Shown: positions 5,779 through 11,243 of the stretch, piece after piece | Layout: each line of letters begins with the position of its first letter | Numbering within the stretch: the first letter of the stretch is position 1 | Made by a program: the position numbers and the translations under genes | From: Deltaproteobacteria bacterium UBA5756 | GTDB taxonomy: Bacteria > Desulfobacterota > Syntrophorhabdia > Syntrophorhabdales > Syntrophorhabdaceae | Reading direction: 5' to 3' | NCBI GenBank assembly: GCA_002418985.1 | Contig: DIFE01000120.1 | Coordinates: 1 to 11,243 of the forward strand | Length of the DNA stretch: 11,243 nt | The notes under the pieces: model-generated | What the model was told of the DNA's origin: nothing | The model's input: only the letters and a program-made list of their open reading frames with translations | The model's database searches: none

Positions 5779-7403
5779 TGAATTTGGATATCCTCGGTGT
5801 AGACATTGGGACGGTCAGTGTCAAATACGTGAGATGCAAAGGCACGGTGGGCAATAGTATTATGGCGTCCCAGGGCGACTATCCCTACAAAGGGGACTTC
5901 GAAGATCTGAAATTGATCCTTGAAGATATTCGGATGAAAGAGGGATTGGATCTGGAAGTGGCTGTAGGTATTTCTTCACCTGATATCATCAAGAAAACCT
6001 TTACCATACCGATCCTTCCGAAGAAGGAACAGAGGGAGGCCCTTAACTGGACATCCGCAAAAGTCCTTTCCATGTCCCTCGATGATATGGTGTACGAACA
6101 TGTTATGCTCGGGAGGGTTGAGGAGAAGGGGATCATGAAGGACGAGGTCCTTTTCGTCGGGACCTCGAAGGGTTTCATTCAGCGGATTCATTCAACATTT
6201 CAACAGGCTGGTTTCCGGGACGTTGTCCTTGTCACAGACATAGCCTTTGCCTACGTCTATACCCTCGGAGAAGTCGGGGAACGTTCGATTGCAGTGGTTG
6301 ACGTGGGTGGAAGGCAGACCGGTCTGTACATTGCCAACGGCCGCCGCCTCATGTTCGCCAGGGAGATCCTGACGGCATCGGAAAGTTTCTCCGACGCCCT
6401 CATGAGCGGACCCGGGTTTTCCTTCGATGAGGCCGAGCAATTCAAGAGGGAAAGGGGTTTCGACGCGGAACTGACGGAGATCCTGAAAATACCTTTCGAG
6501 CGGCTGGCCGGAGAGGTCCAGCGGACCTTCAGTGTCTATAACCAGCATTATCCGGACAAGGCCGTCACCCAGGTGTATGTGACCGGACGGGGAGCGAAGA
6601 TACCGAGGTTCATGGAGAAGCTGGAAGAGACCCTCGTGGAACAGGTGGACCGCCTCGAAACTCTGCACAATATCGAAGAGAAATATATCCTTGCCCGGGC
6701 GCTCTGCATGAACGTGGATGTTCTTCCCAATCTCCTTCCGGAAGGGGCCAAAAGGCGGGAAACGAGCAAAATTTTCAAGCGTTTCGCCATGATGGGTACG
6801 GTGGCGATAGCAACGATCCTGGTGCTTCTTTCGCTCGGTATGTGGCGCACGACAAAAAATGCCGATTTGAGATTGAGGGCCGAACAGGGCACCCTGGTGC
6901 AGATCAAGAAAGGCATGGAGAGCCTTGGGGTTAAGACCGTGACGGCGGCGATTGATCCGAAGGATATCGGGTTCATACGCAATGAGATCCAGAAAAAAGA
7001 CGTCACTTTCGTAACGCTCATGAAATACCTTTCGTCAAAGACACCGAGTGGAATCTATCTAAAATCCATCGAATTCGGGGGCGAGTTTGCACCGGAGGCG
7101 GCTGTGCCTTCCGTGCAAGGCCAGCAGGCTTCTTCTGCCGGTACGCCGCCCGTCAAACCAAGCGAAGCGAAGCCGGAAGCAGGCCAGAAGGCCGGCGATG
7201 ACGAGTATCCTCTGATACTCAGGGGATACGTTTTCGGTGAGGCGGATTCCCTTGAACTGAAGCTTTTTGACTTTGTTTTATCGCTCAATGGATCAGGTTT
7301 TATCCGCCAGGTGGAGGTATTGAGTAAAGAGAGCAAGACGGTACGCGGAAGGCCGGTGATGGAATTTGCCCTGACTGCGAGGTGCTTCAAGTATGAGCTA
7401 TAA
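5778..7403 (+). CDS. PilM-PilN fusion protein (MshI/GspL-like platform component)
   Basis: One chain joins two proteins that are usually separate. Residues 1 to about 312 are a PilM-type actin-like cytoplasmic ATPase fold: phosphate-1 'GVDIGTVSVKYV' (7-18), phosphate-2 'VVDVGGRQTGLYI' (173-185) and an adenosine-type motif 'VYVTGRGAKIPRF' (266-278). Residues 318-321 are NLLP, the motif at the N-terminus of PilN that docks onto PilM, here at the junction. A membrane helix follows (about 336-356), then a PilN-like periplasmic domain (365-541). It contains a short coiled segment, a Pro/Ala/Gln-rich insert (437-475), and a final alpha-beta portion 'FDFVLSLNGSGFIRQVEV'. The architecture equals GspL of type II secretion and MshI of the MSHA pilus. 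It would sit in the inner membrane, linking the motor to the periplasmic ring. It overlaps the next gene by 11 nt. The start is GTG 5778 or, by ribosome-site spacing, TTG 5784. No conserved residue is missing that I can see. Confidence 0.88.
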   Translation: MNLDILGVDIGTVSVKYVRCKGTVGNSIMASQGDYPYKGDFEDLKLILEDIRMKEGLDLEVAVGISSPDIIKKTFTIPILPKKEQREALNWTSAKVLSMSLDDMVYEHVMLGRVEEKGIMKDEVLFVGTSKGFIQRIHSTFQQAGFRDVVLVTDIAFAYVYTLGEVGERSIAVVDVGGRQTGLYIANGRRLMFAREILTASESFSDALMSGPGFSFDEAEQFKRERGFDAELTEILKIPFERLAGEVQRTFSVYNQHYPDKAVTQVYVTGRGAKIPRFMEKLEETLVEQVDRLETLHNIEEKYILARALCMNVDVLPNLLPEGAKRRETSKIFKRFAMMGTVAIATILVLLSLGMWRTTKNADLRLRAEQGTLVQIKKGMESLGVKTVTAAIDPKDIGFIRNEIQKKDVTFVTLMKYLSSKTPSGIYLKSIEFGGEFAPEAAVPSVQGQQASSAGTPPVKPSEAKPEAGQKAGDDEYPLILRGYVFGEADSLELKLFDFVLSLNGSGFIRQVEVLSKESKTVRGRPVMEFALTARCFKYEL

Positions 7404-7947
7404 AAACCTTATATGGTTGGCAGGCCTCCCGGTTGCGATCATCCTTGTCTGGATACTTGCAGTGTACGTGCCCATGAGCGCGCAGGCAACCAGGGGACAG
7501 AATTCACTCAATGCAGTCTTGCAGGAGCGGAAGGCATTAGAGACCACTCTGCTGACCATGACACAACAGGTGCAAACCCAGGCCTCATTAAAAAAATCCT
7601 ACGATGAGTTTCTTAGCCAGGCCCCGACCATCGACAGGATGGGCCAATTCATGGCGGGCGTCGTCCATTCAGCTAAATCAAGAGGAATGAGCCTCGAGCG
7701 GCTGAACGGGGAATATAGTTCAATGGAGGCATCCCGGCAAAACGTAATTCACCCCGTCTTTGAAATGGGTGTTAAGGGAAAATTCCTTGATATGGGGAGA
7801 TTTTTGGAAGAACTTTCGGGAAAGACGGCGTTCGCGGGTATCAGAAAGGCCCGAATTGCTTACGATGAGAAGGAATATCCGGTCCTCTCCGGCAGGTTTG
7901 TCATAGAATTCAAGGCGCTCAAGGAGAGAACGTTTGAAGGTAAGTAA
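7393..7947 (+). CDS. PilO/MshJ/GspM-like inner-membrane pilus assembly protein
   Basis: This 184-aa protein has a short cytoplasmic tail, one membrane helix (about 6-27, 'LIWLAGLPVAIILVWILAVYV'-like), a predicted coiled coil (about 33-75, rich in Q, L, E and K) and an alpha/beta domain (76-180). That is the PilO plan, whose ferredoxin-like periplasmic domain pairs with PilN. Sequence identity in this family is low, so the call rests on topology and on the order PilMN-PilO-PilP-secretin. The ATG at 7393 lies inside the fusion gene (11-nt overlap), with GAGGTG at 7379-7384 as ribosome site. It is expected to hetero-dimerise with the PilN half of the upstream protein and align the secretin. Confidence 0.75.
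   Translation: MSYKNLIWLAGLPVAIILVWILAVYVPMSAQATRGQNSLNAVLQERKALETTLLTMTQQVQTQASLKKSYDEFLSQAPTIDRMGQFMAGVVHSAKSRGMSLERLNGEYSSMEASRQNVIHPVFEMGVKGKFLDMGRFLEELSGKTAFAGIRKARIAYDEKEYPVLSGRFVIEFKALKERTFEGK
7921..7928 (+). promoter_or_regulatory. Strong ribosome binding site that fixes a TTG start
   Basis: AAGGAGAG, with GGAG at 7923-7926, sits 7 nt upstream of TTG 7934 and inside the end of the preceding gene. The next in-frame ATG (7973) would cut off half of the membrane helix, so TTG is the likely start. Confidence 0.7.
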
Positions 7948-8494
7948 GCCGATACTTATCCTGTGCGTTGTCATGCTGCTTCTGGCGGGATATATCCATT
8001 TTTTCACTGGCAAGAAGAAGCCGAAGGGTCCCGCGCCCGTGTCCCCGCCTGCTCAGGCCCAGACACAGCCGGCAGAGCCGCAACCGGCCCAGCCGTCTTC
8101 GGGCGGGCAGCAGGCGGCGCTTCCGGAGATTCCGGGGAAATCGGAACCGGTCGCACCCAGGCCGAAACCGCAATTCGATAAACTGAGAATGGGCTGGGCA
8201 TCCGATCCTTTCATACTTCCCGTTATTAAAGGAAAGAAGAGCAGGGATGATGGTTCGGCCGTACGACTTGTCGCGATTCTCGAACGGGGCAGCCAGAGGG
8301 TGGCCGTCATCGACCGCGACGTCGTCAAAAAGGGCGACATGATAGGAAATGAAAAAGTTGTCGAAATAGGCAGGGACATGGTGGTTCTTACCCGGGGCGG
8401 AACAAAGAGGACCCTCGTTCTTGCAGATGCAGATACCGTTGCTGCAGATGAGGCGCTTACCGCCAAGCCAAAAAGTACTGAGAGGCCCAAATGA
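7934..8494 (+). CDS. PilP/MshK/GspC-like inner-membrane protein
   Basis: This 186-aa protein has a membrane helix at about 5-24 ('PILILCVVMLLLAGYIHFF'), a basic then Pro/Ala/Gln-rich linker (27-75), and a C-terminal beta-rich domain. It begins near 'RMGWASDPFILPVI' and continues 'VRLVAILERGSQRVAVIDRDVVKKGDMI'. The 'W-x-x-DPF' entry and the repeated short strands are those of the PilP/GspC homology domain, which binds the N0 domain of the secretin. There is no lipobox, so it is anchored by its helix as GspC is, unlike the lipoprotein PilP of classical type IVa pili. It starts with TTG inside the previous gene (14-nt overlap) and shares ATGA with the secretin gene. The linker would span the periplasm. 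Confidence 0.76.
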   Translation: MKVSKPILILCVVMLLLAGYIHFFTGKKKPKGPAPVSPPAQAQTQPAEPQPAQPSSGGQQAALPEIPGKSEPVAPRPKPQFDKLRMGWASDPFILPVIKGKKSRDDGSAVRLVAILERGSQRVAVIDRDVVKKGDMIGNEKVVEIGRDMVVLTRGGTKRTLVLADADTVAADEALTAKPKSTERPK

Positions 8495-9963
8495 GAAAAA
8501 GGTGGATCCCATTAGTCTTGCTCGGTTTCCTCCTTTCCTGTTCGCATTCACAAGAGGTGCGGGATGGAAAGACCCAGTCGAAACCTCCGGACATTCCCAG
8601 CCCGATTTCGTTCCAGGCTGACACGGCACAAAAAGTCACCGCAAGGCAGGCGGAAGACCTTTATTCCTTTTCGCTCCGCGAGGCGGACGTCAAGGACATC
8701 CTTCGGGCCATCGCCAAGCAGACCGATTACAACGTTGTTGTCGAGCCCGATGTGAAAGGCTTTACCACCGTAGACCTTAAACAGGTCACCCTCGCAAAGG
8801 CCCTCGAATATATCCTTGAGCCTCTCAACTATACCTTTAAGATAGAAGACAGGACGGTCTATGTCTCAAAACCCAAACTGGAAACGAAGCTCTTTACAAT
8901 AAATTACCTTGCTTTAAAAAAGACTGCGATAAGCAAGGTTACATGGAGAGAAGGAGGTTCGACAAGCACTTCCTCCGGAAGCGGGTCGTCTGCAAGCACC
9001 ACCAGTTCGGAAGACAAGACCCTGGAGGTAAAAAGTGAGACAGAATCTGACCTGTGGAAGAGCCTGGAAGATAACCTGAAATCAATACTTTCCGCAGAGG
9101 GAAAGTCCTCGGTCAATCGGCAGGCATTCACCATAATGGTGACGGATTACCCGAAGAACCTCAAACGGGTGTCCTTGTTTCTCGACAGTCTTGAAGGCCC
9201 GATGCACAGGCAGATAATGATCGAGGCGAAGATCGTCGAGGTTATCTTGAACGCCGGGTCGCGTGTGGGTGTCAACTGGCAGCTTGTCAACGCGAGAGTT
9301 GGAAGTTTTGCCAACATCAGTGCCACGCAGTTTTTTCCTGTACCTGCGGATTTTAGCATCACACAGCCCATGTTTCGTTTCTTTGTCGGATCTCCCTCAT
9401 CGGGGGAACTTAATATTTCCAATACGTACGTTGATGCGCTCCAACAGCAGTACGAGACGCAGGTGCTTTCGAGCCCGAAGATATCGACCCTCAACAACCA
9501 AAGAGCTGTCATAAAGGCGACTCAGCAGGAGGTATATTTCGACGAATCCCTCGCATACACCAGCGGAGTTGCAACCCCCGTCGCCACTTACACGCCCAAG
9601 TTTTTGAATGTCGGTGTAGTCCTCGATGTAACTCCGCAGATTGATGAGAACAGTAACATAATTCTCAGCATACATCCCGTTTACTCAACAATTTCGGGAT
9701 ATGTCAACTCACCCAATCCTAACTCTCAGGGCAGGGTGCCGGTGGTTACGACGAGGGAGGCCGATACGGTCGTACGGATCAAGGACGGCCAAACGGTGAT
9801 CATCGCCGGTTTGATACAGGAAAGGAAGTTTAAGGATCGCACCGGCATATTAGGCCTGAGCTCGGTTCCGCTGCTGGGTCCGCTTTTCAGAGTGGACACG
9901 GAAGAAAAGCGTAACACCGAACTTGTCGTATTTCTGACTCCGCGAATAGTTTACGCAAAGTAA
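8491..9963 (+). CDS. Outer-membrane secretin, lipoprotein type (MshL/PilQ/GspD family)
   Basis: This protein forms the gated outer-membrane pore for the pilus or pseudopilus. It is 490 aa, short for a secretin and close to MshL. Residues 1-17 are a lipoprotein signal with lipobox LLSC (C17 lipidated), so it may reach the outer membrane without a separate pilotin. Residues about 60-128 are the STN/N0 domain ('ADVKDILRAIAKQTDYNVVVEPDVKG'-like). A Gly/Ser/Thr tract at 155-173 separates it from an N1-like segment (about 185-255). The secretin core is about 315-487: 'QVLSSPKISTLNNQRAVI', then 'VVTTREADTVVRIKDGQTV' and the gate region 'VPLLGPLFR' (459-467), ending 'ELVVFLTPRIV'. There is only one N1-type module, unlike GspD, which has three. 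Translation is coupled through ATGA to the gene before, and the next gene starts 10 nt after its stop. Confidence 0.93.
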   Translation: MRKRWIPLVLLGFLLSCSHSQEVRDGKTQSKPPDIPSPISFQADTAQKVTARQAEDLYSFSLREADVKDILRAIAKQTDYNVVVEPDVKGFTTVDLKQVTLAKALEYILEPLNYTFKIEDRTVYVSKPKLETKLFTINYLALKKTAISKVTWREGGSTSTSSGSGSSASTTSSEDKTLEVKSETESDLWKSLEDNLKSILSAEGKSSVNRQAFTIMVTDYPKNLKRVSLFLDSLEGPMHRQIMIEAKIVEVILNAGSRVGVNWQLVNARVGSFANISATQFFPVPADFSITQPMFRFFVGSPSSGELNISNTYVDALQQQYETQVLSSPKISTLNNQRAVIKATQQEVYFDESLAYTSGVATPVATYTPKFLNVGVVLDVTPQIDENSNIILSIHPVYSTISGYVNSPNPNSQGRVPVVTTREADTVVRIKDGQTVIIAGLIQERKFKDRTGILGLSSVPLLGPLFRVDTEEKRNTELVVFLTPRIVYAK

Positions 9964-9973
9964 CGGGATATAA

Positions 9974-11104
9974 ATGAGTATAATCCATGATGCCCTGAAA
10001 AAGGCGCAGGAACAAAGAAAAAAGGACCCGGCCGGCATCCCTTACAGCAATCAGCCGGAGGTTAAAAAAAAACCGAGAGTTGCGCTGGTAGCGGTTGTCG
10101 CATTGCTGGCGGCGGCCGTGGTTGTCTATCTTTACGTCCCTGCCTTTCATCGGCAGAAGGCCTCCCTGGCAAGTCAGGCAAAACCCTCCCCACCCGCGCA
10201 GACAGTTGCGGCTAACGTCAAGCCCGTTCAGGAACTCGACAGGAAAGAATACAAAACTGACGAGGGACCGACGGCCCCGACGAAGACCGATACAAAGGAA
10301 AATCGGTCCCCGGCCGGGAAAACGGCCGCACGAAAGGCTGAAAAGGCCGCTTTGCCTGTCCCCGGTGCCGTTCAGGCGGCCTCAAGGTCCTGGCAAACGG
10401 GGGATGTGCTGAGGGCGGCCGCGCCTGTATCCGCAAAGGGTTCGAAAGGCCGGGGCGAATATCGGCGTTCTGTTGAAGAGCCCGCGGAAGAACCGATTCG
10501 GCGAACCCCGGCAAGAAAGACTGAAGACGAACGGATAGACGCCCAATACAACGAAGCGCTTAACGCCGTCAAATCGGGCCGGAGCCGTGAGGCGCAGCGA
10601 ATGTTTCTCGCCATTGTCGCACGGAGACCGGACCATGTCGAATCGCTTAACAACCTTGGAGTGATATCAGCTTCACTGGGTAATAAAAAGGAGGCTCTGG
10701 CCTATTTCAAAAAAATCCTCGAATCCCGGGCGGATTATCCGAAGGCTTATAACAATATCGGCCTCATTATGATGTCCGAGGGCGACAAAGTACTCGCGGA
10801 GGAGTATTTCCGTAAGGCTATATCACTCGATCCACAGGGTTTGGAGCCTTACATCAATTTGTCGGCGCTCCTGAGGACCCAGGGCAGGTTTCAGGACGCG
10901 GCAAATGTCCTTGAGGAACCAATCAAGAGAAACACCAGGGACCAACTTCTTCTTCTTTCTTATGCCATCATCAAGGACAACATGGGCCAAACGGCGGAGG
11001 CAACCACGTATTACCGGCAATATCTCGCGCTCGCAAGGCCGTCGGATGTGAGAAACGGGGTAATCGAAAGACTCAAGTATCTTGAAGACCGGGGAAAGAA
11101 ATAA
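9974..11104 (+). CDS. Membrane-anchored TPR protein, MshN-like pilus assembly factor
   Basis: This 376-aa protein has four parts. The N-terminal cytoplasmic stretch 'MSIIHDALKKAQEQRKK' resembles the start of GspB/ExeB and MshN proteins. One membrane helix follows at about 35-55. A long low-complexity Pro/Lys/Ala/Glu linker (about 60-185) precedes a C-terminal array of about five TPR units (188-221, 223-255, 257-289, 291-324, 325-358), with typical 'NNLGVISASLGNKKEALAYFKKIL' spacing. TPR proteins at this place in MSHA clusters are thought to help secretin or platform assembly. GGGA at 9965-9968, 5 nt before the ATG, is an adequate ribosome site. The gene lies between the secretin and the ATPase, where mshM and mshN usually lie; only the mshN equivalent is present. 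The stop codon overlaps the next start by 1 nt. Confidence 0.8.
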   Translation: MSIIHDALKKAQEQRKKDPAGIPYSNQPEVKKKPRVALVAVVALLAAAVVVYLYVPAFHRQKASLASQAKPSPPAQTVAANVKPVQELDRKEYKTDEGPTAPTKTDTKENRSPAGKTAARKAEKAALPVPGAVQAASRSWQTGDVLRAAAPVSAKGSKGRGEYRRSVEEPAEEPIRRTPARKTEDERIDAQYNEALNAVKSGRSREAQRMFLAIVARRPDHVESLNNLGVISASLGNKKEALAYFKKILESRADYPKAYNNIGLIMMSEGDKVLAEEYFRKAISLDPQGLEPYINLSALLRTQGRFQDAANVLEEPIKRNTRDQLLLLSYAIIKDNMGQTAEATTYYRQYLALARPSDVRNGVIERLKYLEDRGKK

Positions 11105-11243
11105 TGGCTCGGATACGCAAAAGGCTTGGTGAACTGCTTCTCGACGCGAAGAAGCTGACGGAAAAGGATCTGCTGCGCGCCCTCACGGAACAGAAGAAGT
11201 ACGGCGACAAACTGGGCAAGGTGATCGTCAAGCTCGGGATGCT
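11104..11243 (+). CDS. GspE/PilB/MshE-type assembly ATPase, N-terminal fragment cut by window end
   Basis: Only 46 codons are visible, starting at an ATG that overlaps the preceding TAA as TAATG. The protein begins MARIRKRLGELLLDAKKLTEKD and fits an MshEN domain, the N-terminal module of MshE, PilB and GspE ATPases. The 24-residue cyclic di-GMP motif (R-L-G at its start, leucines in the helix, L21 and Q24 at its end) can be placed on residues 7-30. The usual glycine at motif position 10 is a lysine here. A second copy ('LGKVIVKLGML') seems to begin at residue 38. Position at the end of the cluster supports the extension ATPase. The nucleotide-binding domain lies outside the window, so an MshEN-containing protein of another kind cannot be excluded. 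Confidence 0.78.
   Translation, partial: MARIRKRLGELLLDAKKLTEKDLLRALTEQKKYGDKLGKVIVKLGM

Noticed and set aside
7919..8629. A 236-codon reverse open frame
   Set aside because: It lies opposite the PilP-like and secretin genes, is rich in Arg, Gly and Pro without domain structure, and the forward frames have motifs and coupled starts.

Overview
The window looks like a piece of a free-living Gram-negative bacterial chromosome, most probably a deltaproteobacterium (Desulfobacterota or Syntrophales-like). This is inference: the pilus genes, a RAYT-type transposase with a DnaA-like tail and a SWIM-SNF2 helicase are a familiar mixture in that group, but nothing here fixes the taxon. Coding density is high and every full-length gene reads through without frameshifts.

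Layout. (1) 35-1124: a compact mobile element. A 332-aa HUH/Y1 transposase of the REP-associated type is bracketed by a perfect 21-bp inverted repeat, and each repeat is itself nearly palindromic. (2) 1142-4765: a 1,207-aa SWIM/SNF2 helicase-like ATPase. Its start codon lies only 18-21 nt beyond the right end of the mobile element. (3) 4794-5413, minus strand: a type II toxin-antitoxin pair, a ribbon-helix-helix antitoxin followed by a PIN-domain toxin. They overlap by 4 nt, with a good promoter and tandem operator-like repeats in front. (4) 5414-5777: the only long gap. It holds the TA promoter at one end and, towards the other, a strong sigma70-type promoter, an 8-bp inverted repeat and a Fur-box-like sequence. 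(5) 5778 to the window end: a tightly packed operon for an inner-membrane/outer-membrane pilus or secretion machine. It encodes a PilM-PilN fusion, PilO-like, PilP/GspC-like, a lipoprotein secretin, a TPR protein and the N-terminus of a GspE/PilB/MshE ATPase.

How the genes work together. The operon order matches the MSHA pilus order mshI-J-K-L-(M)-N-E, with no mshM. The fusion protein would form a GspL-like cytoplasmic and periplasmic platform. The PilO- and PilP-like proteins would link it to the secretin channel, the TPR protein would help assembly, and the ATPase would drive filament extension, possibly gated by cyclic di-GMP through its MshEN motif. Overlaps of 11, 14, 4 and 1 nt, plus one 10-nt gap, suggest a single translationally coupled transcript. 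The SNF2 gene, TA module and mobile element have no evident functional link to it.

The points most worth a second look are the single-chain PilM-PilN fusion that keeps the PilN 'NLLP' junction motif, the loss of mshM, the self-palindromic ends of the transposable element right in front of the SNF2 gene, and the regulatory sequences ahead of the TA module and the pilus operon.
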